From: Myxococcota bacterium
GTDB taxonomy: Bacteria; Myxococcota_A; UBA9160; SMWR01
Direction: 5' to 3'
NCBI GenBank assembly: GCA_022447545.1
Contig: JAKVBI010000001.1
Coordinates: 124,001 to 188,000, forward strand
Length of the DNA: 64,000 nucleotides
The notes under the pieces were generated by a model, which ran no database searches, was not told the origin of the DNA, and saw only the letters and a list, made by a program, of their open reading frames with translations. The position numbers and the translations under genes are program-made. Below, in pieces: positions 26,815 to 35,295 of the stretch (its first letter is position 1; the number at the start of each line of letters is the position of its first letter).

Positions 26815-28497
26815 GTGAACATCTACGGAAATACCCACGGTCTGAAGGCCAATCAGATCCGGCGGCTCGAACGTCTTGTACGGCGCCATATCCCTGCCGA
26901 ACGCATCATCACCCACGACTTCGCGCGCCACCTGACCGAACTTACCGGCGAAACAGGTCGCCAGGTGGGCGTTCTCGTGGATCGACGCGGATCGGTTACC
27001 CATGCCATGGTGGGCGACAACCGCTCCATCGAGATGCCCGATTGGGGCCGTATCCGCGCGGGCCAGGGGCGGCTTCGGGGACTTCGCTGCATCCACACCC
27101 ACGTGGGTGACGAGCCGCTCGATCGCGACGACCTCACGGACCTCGCCCTGCTTCGCCTCGATGCCATACTCGCCGTGGGCACCGACCCATCGGGTATTCC
27201 GGGTCTTGTCTACGCGGCGGCCCTCGCCCCCCCGGGCTTGGACGGCGACCCCGTCGAGTTGCTCGACCCCACCCCAGCGGCTCTCCTCGATTTCGATTTC
27301 CGCATCTGGATCCGCGAACGAGAGGAGCAGATCGCCCGTCAGGACCGGACGCGCGAAGTGGTGGATGGCGACCGGGCGATCCTCGTGTCGGTGACGGCTG
27401 GGCGCAGCAAGGATGTCGTGGAGGACGAGGTTCGCGAGTTACAGGAGCTCGCCAAATCAGCGGGGGTCTCAGTCGTAGAGGTCGTGACCCAACGCCGCTC
27501 ACGTGTGGATCCCAAGTTCGTCATGGGCCAGGGGCGCCTGGCAGACCTGGTCATCCAGGCCTTTCAGAGTGACCTGGACCTGCTGATCTTCGACCAGAAC
27601 CTTTCGCCCACCCAAGCTCGCAATCTTTCCGATCGTTTCGAGCTCCGGGTCATCGATCGCACCCAGCTGATCCTCGACATCTTCGCTCAACACGCGAAAA
27701 CGAGGGACGGCAAGCTTCAGGTGGAACTCGCCCAACTCAAGTACATGATGCCTCGCCTGTCCCAACGCGACGACCGATCCCTCTCCCGATTGGCAGGTGG
27801 AATCGGCGGACGCGGACCAGGCGAAACCAAGCTGGAGGTGGACCGACGGCGCGTCCGGGATCGCATTGGTCGACTCGAACGAGAATTGACGAAACTTCGC
27901 AAGCAGCGTTCACAGCGCCGCAGCCGCCGAACCCGCAGATCTCTGCCGGTGCTTTCCATCGTCGGATATACGAACGCCGGCAAGAGCACCCTGCTACGCG
28001 CCCTGACGCGCAGCGAAGTCCTCGTAGAAGACAAGATGTTTGCGACCCTGGATCCCACGTCCAGGAAGCTGCGCTTCCCCAGGGAACGCGAGGTCATCAT
28101 CACCGATACGGTGGGTTTCATTCGAGACCTGCCGCCCGACCTGGTCACCGCATTTCGAGCCACGTTGGAAGAACTGTCGGATGCAGACCTCTTGTTGCAC
28201 GTCGTCGATGCGGCTTCTTCGGACATGGAGCAGAAGATCGAGGCGGTGCGACGGGTCCTCGACGAGATCGGCCTAGGACAGACCCCCGAGTTACTCGTCT
28301 TCAACCAGATCGACCGCCTCCCCCCCGACCTGTCGGCGGACATCTGTGCATCGATCACCCATCGTCACGGCGGGGTGGCGATTTCTGCGCTGCAGGGAAC
28401 GGGACTGGGCGACCTGCTGGCGAGAGCGGAAGAATTGCTCTGGCTCGACTCTCCGGGCATGATGGTCGACCCAGTCGCAAAGGGAGAATTCCATTGA
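26815..28497 (+). CDS. hflX: GTPase HflX with long N-terminal domain
   Basis: A 560-residue ribosome-associated GTPase that splits stalled 70S ribosomes. The HflX domain (VMGQGRLADLV, RVIDRTQLILDIFAQHA) precedes a coiled-coil linker and the G domain with G1 GYTNAGKST, G3 DTVGFIRDLPPDL and NQID as G4. It is longer than E. coli HflX (426) because of an extra N-terminal domain of about 170 residues (MNIYGNTHGLKANQIRRLE to about EEQIARQDR), seen in some other long HflX proteins. GTG start. Its stop overlaps the next gene as TTGA (28494-28497). Confidence 0.93.
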   Translation: MNIYGNTHGLKANQIRRLERLVRRHIPAERIITHDFARHLTELTGETGRQVGVLVDRRGSVTHAMVGDNRSIEMPDWGRIRAGQGRLRGLRCIHTHVGDEPLDRDDLTDLALLRLDAILAVGTDPSGIPGLVYAAALAPPGLDGDPVELLDPTPAALLDFDFRIWIREREEQIARQDRTREVVDGDRAILVSVTAGRSKDVVEDEVRELQELAKSAGVSVVEVVTQRRSRVDPKFVMGQGRLADLVIQAFQSDLDLLIFDQNLSPTQARNLSDRFELRVIDRTQLILDIFAQHAKTRDGKLQVELAQLKYMMPRLSQRDDRSLSRLAGGIGGRGPGETKLEVDRRRVRDRIGRLERELTKLRKQRSQRRSRRTRRSLPVLSIVGYTNAGKSTLLRALTRSEVLVEDKMFATLDPTSRKLRFPREREVIITDTVGFIRDLPPDLVTAFRATLEELSDADLLLHVVDAASSDMEQKIEAVRRVLDEIGLGQTPELLVFNQIDRLPPDLSADICASITHRHGGVAISALQGTGLGDLLARAEELLWLDSPGMMVDPVAKGEFH

Positions 28498-29501
28498 CTA
28501 CGCGAGCGAAGATCACGGGCACCGGAATGTACGTTCCGGAACGTGTGGTGAAGAACGACGACCTGGCTGCGCTCATGGAGACCTCCGACGATTGGATCCG
28601 ACAGCGGACGGGGATCGAGGAACGACGCTACATCGATCCAGGAACTCAGCCGGCAGATCTCGCCTACGCTGCAGCCAGCAATGCACTCGAATCCGCCAAG
28701 CTGAAACCATCGGACATCGACTGCGTCATTCTGGCCACGCTTTCCGCCCAGGCCGATTTCCCAGGAACCTCGTTCTTCCTGCAGGAAAAGCTGGATGCCG
28801 GGGAGATCCCATGCTTCGACCTCCGAGCGCAGTGCAGCGGTTTCGTCTACTCCCTGTCGGTCGCTAATTCATTCGTGCGAGCGGGCACGTTTCGCAGGGT
28901 GCTGGCCGTGGGCTGCGAGGTCCACTCGACCGGGATCGACATCAGTACCGAAGGGCGGGATGTGGCCGTCCTCTTTGGGGATGGAGCCGGGGCTGTCGTC
29001 GTCGAAGCGAATGACGACCCCTCGGACCCCAGCGAGATCCTCGCGGTCAATCTCCACGCAGAAGGTCGCCACGCCAAGCGATTGTGGGTCGAGATTCCAG
29101 GTTCGGGAAATACACCGGATCGAATCACGCCGGAGATGCTCGCCCAGAAGAGACACTACCCACACATGGAGGGGCGTTTCGTGTTCAAGAACGCGGTAAC
29201 GCGTATGCCCGAGGTTCTCAGGGAAACCGTCGCGTCCGCAGACGTCGGCCTCGACGATGTCGACCTCTTCCTCTTCCACCAGGCCAATCTACGGATCAAC
29301 GAATTCGTCGCGAACCAACTCGAAATACCGGCGGAGAAGTGCCTGAACAACATCCAGCGCTATGGGAACTGCTCGGCAGCCTCCATCCCGATCCTGCTCG
29401 ACGAAGCGGCACGCAGCCAACGCCTGGAGCCTGGAAATCTGGTCAGCATGACCACCTTCGGCTCCGGGTTCTCGTGGTCGAGCGCTCTGGTGCGCTGGTA
29501 G
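28494..29501 (+). CDS. 3-oxoacyl-ACP synthase III family protein (FabH-like)
   Basis: A 335-residue thiolase-fold condensing enzyme. The FabH triad is visible: Cys in LRAQCSGFVYSL, His in FLFHQANLRIN and Asn in NIQRYGNCSAASIPI. The N-terminus (ITGTGMYVPERVVKNDDLA, SDDWIRQRTGIEERR) is also typical. Such enzymes condense an acyl-CoA with malonyl-ACP to start fatty-acid synthesis, but related ones serve secondary or unusual lipid pathways. A stand-alone copy away from a fab cluster is compatible with either. It starts at TTG in the overlap with hflX, with GGGAG 7 nt upstream, so it is translationally coupled. Confidence 0.88.
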   Translation: MTTRAKITGTGMYVPERVVKNDDLAALMETSDDWIRQRTGIEERRYIDPGTQPADLAYAAASNALESAKLKPSDIDCVILATLSAQADFPGTSFFLQEKLDAGEIPCFDLRAQCSGFVYSLSVANSFVRAGTFRRVLAVGCEVHSTGIDISTEGRDVAVLFGDGAGAVVVEANDDPSDPSEILAVNLHAEGRHAKRLWVEIPGSGNTPDRITPEMLAQKRHYPHMEGRFVFKNAVTRMPEVLRETVASADVGLDDVDLFLFHQANLRINEFVANQLEIPAEKCLNNIQRYGNCSAASIPILLDEAARSQRLEPGNLVSMTTFGSGFSWSSALVRW

Positions 29502-29596
29502 GCCAGAATGCCGCGGTGCGTTGTAATCGTTCAAAACGCGCCGAAGCGATTAGGAAAGCCTAACGAGGTCAACCACTTACCGGATTTCAGCGAGCC

Positions 29597-29624
29597 TTGA
29601 CGCGATAACGCGGTGTGTTAATCT
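29597..29624 (+). promoter_or_regulatory. Candidate sigma70 promoter for the phasin-like gene
   Basis: TTGACG (29597-29602) and TAATCT (29619-29624) are 16 bp apart, a reasonable -35/-10 pair, ending about 65 bp before the ATG at 29690. The intergenic interval (29502-29689) is otherwise unremarkable apart from a weak TTAGG/CCTAA hairpin near 29550. Confidence 0.5.
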
Positions 29625-29689
29625 CGTCCGCGATTCTCACAGAGCAAAATCCCAGCCGGCCCGCACGAGTCAGGACCAGGAGGAACAGC

Positions 29690-30082
29690 ATGAGCGAACA
29701 GGTGGACTTCGTTCAAGATGGCATCAACCGGTTCAACGACGCCTACCGATCGGTCGACGAGGGCGTCAAGCACCTCCAACAGCGCTTGGAAGCGGGACGG
29801 AAGACCGTCGAACGCGAGATCGACACCCGCCGCAAGCTCTTCGAAGAACAGACTCGGGGCCAGATCGAGCAGATCCAGGGTCACGCAGTGGTTCAGCGGG
29901 TACTCTCGATCAAGAGCGATACCACGCGGCAAATCGAAACAAGCATTCAGAGCCTGCTCGACCTGTTCGACATCGCCTCGAAGAGCGACATCCAGCGGGT
30001 GGACAAGAAACTCAAGCAGCTCAACCGCAAGCTTCGCGACCTCGAGCAGGCAAAAACGACCAACGGCGCCACCGCCGCCTGA
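29690..30082 (+). CDS. Phasin-like coiled-coil protein
   Basis: A 130-residue, mostly helical charged protein. The middle is amphipathic helix (KHLQQRLEAGRKTVEREID). The C-terminal part ends with a coiled coil (ASKSDIQRVDKKLKQLNR) in the style of phasin and PhaF/PhaI proteins that coat polyhydroxyalkanoate granules. The start is well supported: AGGAGG at 29678-29683, 6 nt before ATG, with a promoter upstream. It is followed by an acyl-CoA dehydrogenase, and a FabH-like enzyme lies upstream. A granule-coat or membrane-associated structural role is inferred from shape; no PHA synthase is in the window. Confidence 0.6.
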   Translation: MSEQVDFVQDGINRFNDAYRSVDEGVKHLQQRLEAGRKTVEREIDTRRKLFEEQTRGQIEQIQGHAVVQRVLSIKSDTTRQIETSIQSLLDLFDIASKSDIQRVDKKLKQLNRKLRDLEQAKTTNGATAA

Positions 30083-30188
30083 ACACCTCTCGCAAAAGAG
30101 ATCGCACCGCACGACCGATTCTTCCACCCGTTGATTGGCCGTTGCGTGGGTTTCACGCCCGCGAGCGCATCGCCTGCCTGGAGACCTC

Positions 30189-31355
30189 GTGCCCGATTTC
30201 ATTGGAACCGACTTCCTGCAGCTCGACGAGTTGTTGAGTGATGAGGAGCGAATCGCTCGGGACACCGTTCGAGAGTTCGTCACGAGAGAATTCCTCCCTC
30301 TGATCCAGACCCATGTGCGCGAAGATGGCTCCTTCCCCATGGAAATCGTGCCCAAGATCGCCGAGTTGGGACTCTTCGGAGCCAATCTTCAGGGCTATGG
30401 GTGCGCGGGCATGAACAACGTCGCCTATGGACTCGTCATGCAGGAACTCGAGCGCGGTGACTCGGGGTTGCGTTCATTCGCCTCCGTCCAGGGGTCCCTG
30501 GTCATGTACCCGATCCACACCTATGGAAGCGACGAACAGAAACAGCACTGGCTGCCCCGCATGGCTGCAGGCGATGCCATCGGCTGCTTCGGCTTGACGG
30601 AACCCGATTTCGGAAGCCACGCAGGTGGCATGTTGACCCGTGCCGAACGCAAGGGCTCGGGTTGGGTGCTCAATGGCACCAAGCGCTGGATCACCAACGG
30701 GTCCATCGCTGATGTCGCAGTGGTATGGGCCCGCAGCGAAGAGGGGTTCCTCGGTTTCCTCGTCGAACGGGGAACACCGGGCTTCGAGACAGCCGACATC
30801 AAGGGCAAGTTCTCTCTCCGCGGTTCGATCACCTCGGAGCTCTTCCTACAGGACGTCGAAGTGCCCGAAACGAACCGCCTGCCTGGAGCCTCGGGGCTGA
30901 AGGGACCTCTGAGCTGCCTCACCCAAGCCCGGTATGGAATCGCCTGGGGGGCCATCGGCGCCGCCATGGCCTGCTACGAAGAAGTCGTCGAATACACCCG
31001 CGATCGCGTGGTTCAAGGCGGCCCACTGGCCTCGAAGCAGCTCACTCAGGAAAAGCTCGTGTTCATGCTCACCGAGATCACCAAAGCCCAACTGCTGGCC
31101 CGCCGGGTCGCCCAGCTCAAGGACGCGGGAGACCTCCATCACACGATGGTCTCCATGGCCAAGCGGAACAATGTCGACATCGCCCTCCAGGTCGCGCGGC
31201 TGGCCCGCGATCTTCTGGGCGCCAATGGAATCGTGGACGACTACCAGGCCATGCGACACATGGTGAATCTCGAGACGGTTCGCACCTACGAGGGCACCCA
31301 TGATGTCCATACCCTGATCTTGGGTGAGCACATCACGGGCATGCGGGCACTGTGA
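30189..31355 (+). CDS. Acyl-CoA dehydrogenase, glutaryl-CoA dehydrogenase type
   Basis: A 388-residue flavoprotein of the acyl-CoA dehydrogenase family. The GTG start at 30189 with GGAG 5 nt upstream leaves the usual N-terminus (FIGTDFLQLDELLSDEER). CFGLTEPDFGSHAGGM and KRWITNGSIADVAVVWA are FAD/substrate segments. The catalytic base sits in TYEGTHDVHTLILG, the arrangement of glutaryl-CoA and some short-chain dehydrogenases. In that case it would oxidise and decarboxylate glutaryl-CoA to crotonyl-CoA in lysine/tryptophan or aromatic degradation. The substrate assignment is by resemblance only. Confidence 0.85.
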   Translation: MPDFIGTDFLQLDELLSDEERIARDTVREFVTREFLPLIQTHVREDGSFPMEIVPKIAELGLFGANLQGYGCAGMNNVAYGLVMQELERGDSGLRSFASVQGSLVMYPIHTYGSDEQKQHWLPRMAAGDAIGCFGLTEPDFGSHAGGMLTRAERKGSGWVLNGTKRWITNGSIADVAVVWARSEEGFLGFLVERGTPGFETADIKGKFSLRGSITSELFLQDVEVPETNRLPGASGLKGPLSCLTQARYGIAWGAIGAAMACYEEVVEYTRDRVVQGGPLASKQLTQEKLVFMLTEITKAQLLARRVAQLKDAGDLHHTMVSMAKRNNVDIALQVARLARDLLGANGIVDDYQAMRHMVNLETVRTYEGTHDVHTLILGEHITGMRAL

Positions 31356-31439
31356 CGCTGAGGTCACGGCCGATCCGAGAGCGCAACCGATAGCCCAGCC
31401 GTTCAGCGAGTGTCTTCGAAAAGGTTCGGACCCCAGCGT

Positions 31440-32261
31440 TCAGCCGAGCTGGCCGCGTTCGATGGCCCTTGCCGCCACTCCGCCACTGGCATCCAACAAT
31501 TCTCGTGCTCTCAGTTCGTCGAGACCGAGTACTTCCATCACGATGCGAAGACCCCGTTCGCGCAGCTTTCGCGAATTGGGAGTGAGGTTCGTCATCAGGT
31601 TCCCCGACACATAGCCGAGCTTCACCATGACGGTGGTAGACAACAGGTGAAGCACCATCTTTTGGGCCAGGCCGCCCTTCATGCGTGTCGAACCGGCGAT
31701 CACCTCGGGACCCACCGTGGGACAGATGGCAATCTCCGCACCCTCGGCGAGAGGCGACTCGGGATCGCAGGTGATCGCAAGGTGCCGGGCGCCGGACTCC
31801 CTGGCGAATTCGATGGCCGACAAGGCAAAGGGCGTATCGCCGCTGGCTGAGATCGCGAGCACCGCGTCTCCATCACGAAGCCCAGCTGTCATCAGTTTCG
31901 TTCGGGCAGCCTCGCCGTCGTCCTCGGCGTCCTCCACGGCGCGAATCAGAGCAGATTCACCGCCCGCGAGAATGGCTCGAACGCGGCGGGGATCCAGGCC
32001 AAAGGTGGGCGGAATCTCCGCAGCATCGAGGGCTCCCATGCGACCACTCGTTCCTGCACCCACGTTGTACCAACACCCGCCGTTGGCAAGCACTTCCGTC
32101 AACGCATCTACGCCCTCGGCAATCGCCGGCAGGACACGCCCCACGGCTTGCCATGCCCGCCCGTCCTGGGCATGGATCAGAGCGAGAATCTCATCCACAC
32201 TCCGACTGTCGAGATCGCGCGTCTCCGCCAACACGGCCTCGGTCGGTTTCGACCTTCGCAT
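31440..32261 (-). CDS. murQ: N-acetylmuramic acid 6-phosphate etherase (MurQ)
   Basis: A 273-residue SIS-domain lyase that splits the lactyl ether of MurNAc-6-P to GlcNAc-6-P and D-lactate in peptidoglycan recycling. GTSGRMGALDAAEIPPTFG is the signature. ISASGDTPFALSAIEFARE and GSTRMKGGLAQKMVLHLLST are typical of MurQ. The N-terminus (TEAVLAETRDLDSRS) is slightly short relative to the usual about 300. It is divergent from mutS2 and convergent with the acyl-CoA dehydrogenase. LarE in this window deals with lactate racemase cofactor, but a link to the D-lactate made here is speculation. Confidence 0.93.
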   Translation of the reverse strand: MRRSKPTEAVLAETRDLDSRSVDEILALIHAQDGRAWQAVGRVLPAIAEGVDALTEVLANGGCWYNVGAGTSGRMGALDAAEIPPTFGLDPRRVRAILAGGESALIRAVEDAEDDGEAARTKLMTAGLRDGDAVLAISASGDTPFALSAIEFARESGARHLAITCDPESPLAEGAEIAICPTVGPEVIAGSTRMKGGLAQKMVLHLLSTTVMVKLGYVSGNLMTNLTPNSRKLRERGLRIVMEVLGLDELRARELLDASGGVAARAIERGQLG

Positions 32262-32332
32262 TTGAATCGTTTCGGCCGATGGGCGGTTGCAATGAACGCC
32301 ACAGTCGTCTCATCTCGCTCGGAGAACCACCG

Positions 32333-34777
32333 GTGAGTTTCAGCGTCTCGCAAAGAACCCTCGAACATCTCGGATGGACTCAGGTTCTTGCCCGACTGGG
32401 TGGTCTGACCCGAACTCCGGGAGGACGCAGAGCCGTGATGGGAGCCCCGGCCGAGGAGCCTCGGGACGAGTTCCCCAAGCCTGACGATCAAACCCGCTCG
32501 ACTCTCCTGGAGACTCCGGACGAAGCCGTGGCCGGCCTGCTCGAAGAGACCGCCGAGGCGCTGGCCCTGCTCGCCGAGCAGGGCTCTCCCCCCCTCGGAG
32601 GGATCGGCGAGATCTCCGATGCGCTCGGCCACGCCCGCAAAGGCGGAATCCTGACCCCCCGAGAATTGACGGAACTCGGTTCGACGCTGACTGCCACGCG
32701 AAGGGTTCAAGAATTCATCGGCAGCCGGACCGAGCAGGCTCCCCGCCTGGCTCGCCACGTCGAAGCCATCGGTGATTTTCGGTCTCTCGAGGTCGAGATC
32801 GACGCCACCTTCACACCCGACGGAGAAATTCGCGACGAAGCCTCCTCGGTACTGGCGCGCACACGCGCCCAAGTGCGCAGCCTCGAATCCTCCATCCAGA
32901 ACAACCTGGGCGATCTGCTTCGAAATCCAAGGGTCCAAGAACGGCTATCGGACCGGTACTTCACCATTCGCAATGACCGCTATGTCCTGCCCGTACGCGC
33001 TGAATCACGCCAGGGCTTCGGCGGGATCGTCCACGATGCGTCGAGTACCGGGGCCACGTTGTTCATCGAACCCCAGCAACTCGTCGAATTGAACAATCGA
33101 CTCAAACAGGCGGAAATGGAGATCGAACGCGAAATTCGCCGCATCCTGCGCGAGTTATCGGAAGATGCCGCTCTCATCGCGGATGACATCGAGCGCTCAA
33201 TCCTATCGATCACCGCCATCGACCTCGCCTTCGCCCGCGGGACCCTTGCCCAACAAACCGATGCAACCTGCCCAGAGGTTCTCGACGAGGGTGTCATCCA
33301 CCTGACACAACTCCGTCACCCACTCCTCGAATCTGCGGATGCGGTACCCAACGACATCGGTCTCGGCAGGGGGCATCGAGTGCTCGTCCTTTCCGGTCCC
33401 AATGCCGGGGGTAAGACCGTGGCCATGACTGCCGTTGCCCTGGCGGTCCTCTTCGTTCGCGCCGGCCTGTTCGTACCGGCAGGACCCGGGTCACGAATCG
33501 ATCGCGTGACGGCGCTGTACGCCGATATCGGAGACGCGCAGGACATTCGCGAGAGCCTCTCGACATTTTCCGCACATCTCGCCAACCTCGCGGCAATCGT
33601 CGACCGTGCCGACGGCCACTCCCTCGTCATCCTGGATGAAATCGGTGTTGGAACGGATCCACTCGAGGGCTCCGCCCTCGCCCAGGCAACCCTCGAGGCA
33701 CTGGCCAACGCCGACTCGCGAGTTCTCGCCACCACTCACTACAGCCTTCTCAAGGAGATGGCCGACGTGGACCCGCGCTTCGAAAATGCCAGCATGCTGT
33801 TCGACGAACAGACCCTCGAACCGACCTACCGACTCAAGATCGGCACCCCCGGCGCCTCTTCGGCCACGAACCTCGCTGCGCGCATGGGCCTGCGCCCGGA
33901 TGTCGTGGAGCGAGCCATCGACCTTCTCGACCGCGATGACCGGCCTCTGGACCGAATGCTCACCGAACTCGCCAGCAGCCGGGATGGTCTGGAACAAGAG
34001 CGTCGGCGAGCCCACCAGGCACGGCTGGAGAGCGAAGCCGAACGCGATGCCCACCAGAGAATGCTCCAAGAACTCAAGCAGAAGCGCACCCAACTCTTCG
34101 AAAACATGCGCTCGGAACTACAGGAGAGATTTCGTGATGCTCACGGGCAGATCGCCGCGGTGATTCGCGATCTGCAACGCGGCGGGACTGCCCCCGACGC
34201 GGCGCACGCGCGGGAGCAGATCCTGACACTGGAGGAACACGTACGGGAACAGGCGGCCTCGGAAAGCCCACCCCCCGAGACCGAAGGCGCCGGTACACCC
34301 ATCAATTGGGAGACCGCTCGCGTTGGCGATCGGGTCCGACTCCTCGGTGGAGCGCGAGCCCGCCTGACGAGCACCCCCGATCGCCGAGGGCGCGTCGGAC
34401 TCCAAACCGGGAGTGCCCGCATCGAAGTCCCTGCTGAACGCGTCGTCTCGATCGAGGACGATTCAAGCGCCCCGATACAGAGCCCGACGATCCATCACGC
34501 CCAACCGAGCCCCGAATCCGACAGCGAATGGCTCAGCTCCCAGCGCTGTGACCTCCGCGGACTGCGTGTGGACGAGGCCCTCGACGAACTTGGCCACGCC
34601 ATCGATAGAGCCATTGCCAGAAATCACAGCCAGCTCTTGATCGTTCACGGTATCGGAACCGGCGCTTTGCGAGAAGCCGTGCGTACGAATCTCACAACCC
34701 ACCCTCTGGTCCTCAGATTCGCTGGTGCGGAAGCAAACGAAGGCGGGCCAGGTGCAACGGTCGCCAACTTGCGATGA
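32333..34777 (+). CDS. mutS2: Endonuclease MutS2
   Basis: About 814 residues from a GTG at 32333, with GGAG about 8 nt upstream. MutS core and ATPase: Walker A LSGPNAGGKTVAM, then the STFSAHLANLA and LVILDEIGVGTDPLEGSAL region. A long coiled coil and a KOW-like linker follow (RVGDRVRLLGGARA). The C-terminal Smr endonuclease domain is present (CDLRGLRVDEALDEL, IVHGIGTGALREAVR). MutS2 suppresses homologous recombination and/or rescues collided ribosomes. Domain order and length are as expected (about 780-820). Its stop overlaps an ATG in ATGA (34774-34777). Confidence 0.93.
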   Translation: MSFSVSQRTLEHLGWTQVLARLGGLTRTPGGRRAVMGAPAEEPRDEFPKPDDQTRSTLLETPDEAVAGLLEETAEALALLAEQGSPPLGGIGEISDALGHARKGGILTPRELTELGSTLTATRRVQEFIGSRTEQAPRLARHVEAIGDFRSLEVEIDATFTPDGEIRDEASSVLARTRAQVRSLESSIQNNLGDLLRNPRVQERLSDRYFTIRNDRYVLPVRAESRQGFGGIVHDASSTGATLFIEPQQLVELNNRLKQAEMEIEREIRRILRELSEDAALIADDIERSILSITAIDLAFARGTLAQQTDATCPEVLDEGVIHLTQLRHPLLESADAVPNDIGLGRGHRVLVLSGPNAGGKTVAMTAVALAVLFVRAGLFVPAGPGSRIDRVTALYADIGDAQDIRESLSTFSAHLANLAAIVDRADGHSLVILDEIGVGTDPLEGSALAQATLEALANADSRVLATTHYSLLKEMADVDPRFENASMLFDEQTLEPTYRLKIGTPGASSATNLAARMGLRPDVVERAIDLLDRDDRPLDRMLTELASSRDGLEQERRRAHQARLESEAERDAHQRMLQELKQKRTQLFENMRSELQERFRDAHGQIAAVIRDLQRGGTAPDAAHAREQILTLEEHVREQAASESPPPETEGAGTPINWETARVGDRVRLLGGARARLTSTPDRRGRVGLQTGSARIEVPAERVVSIEDDSSAPIQSPTIHHAQPSPESDSEWLSSQRCDLRGLRVDEALDELGHAIDRAIARNHSQLLIVHGIGTGALREAVRTNLTTHPLVLRFAGAEANEGGPGATVANLR

Positions 34778-34851
34778 GTAACCGGGCAGGCGAACGGGGA
34801 TCTTCCGGGTACCCTCACCATCAGACCCGGAACTCCTTGGAGGGTAGAAAC

Positions 34852-35271
34852 GTGCGTGCCCGCAAGAGCCCTTCAGCACGGCGATTTGCGTCCGTTCGTC
34901 GCCTGTTGGCGATTCTTCTGCTGGGTATGGTCGCCTGTGCAGGGAGCACCGAGCGGTCCATGGAGGTCACCGCGACGGCCTACAACTCGCTCCCGCAACA
35001 GACCAACGACGACCCCCGACTCGCCGCGTGGGGAGACATTCTGCGGCCGGGCACGAAGTCCATCGCCGTATCGCGTGATCTCCTCGAACTCGGCCTCGGC
35101 CGCGGCGTGCGCGTGAAAATCGAGGGCTTGGAGGGCGAGTACGTCGTACTCGACAAGATGGCCCGGCGTTGGACGAAGAAGATCGACATCTACATGGGCA
35201 CGGACGTGGCGGCGGCCCGACGATGGGGCAAGAAAAAAGTTCGAATCACCTGGAAGGAAAAGAGTCCGTAG
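34852..35271 (+). CDS. 3D-domain lipoprotein
   Basis: A 139-residue lipoprotein from a GTG at 34852, with GGAGG at 34839-34843 supporting this start. An ATG at 34774 coupled to mutS2 (ATGA) would add 26 residues. The signal has an n-region rich in Arg and lipobox LGMVAC. The mature part is a 3D (Asp-Asp-Asp) double-psi beta-barrel domain as in MltA/RlpA-type cell-wall proteins: MEVTATAYNSL, LELGLGRGVRVKIEGLEGEY and DKMARRWTKKIDIYMG. Such domains act on or bind peptidoglycan. Small stand-alone 3D lipoproteins of this kind are usually uncharacterised. Confidence 0.8.
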   Translation: MRARKSPSARRFASVRRLLAILLLGMVACAGSTERSMEVTATAYNSLPQQTNDDPRLAAWGDILRPGTKSIAVSRDLLELGLGRGVRVKIEGLEGEYVVLDKMARRWTKKIDIYMGTDVAAARRWGKKKVRITWKEKSP

Positions 35272-35295
35272 AGGGCAGCTGATGGGCGCCCCGAG

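Noticed and set aside
29545-29565. Terminator after the FabH-like gene
   Set aside because: The TTAGG...CCTAA hairpin has only a 5-bp stem and no T tract.
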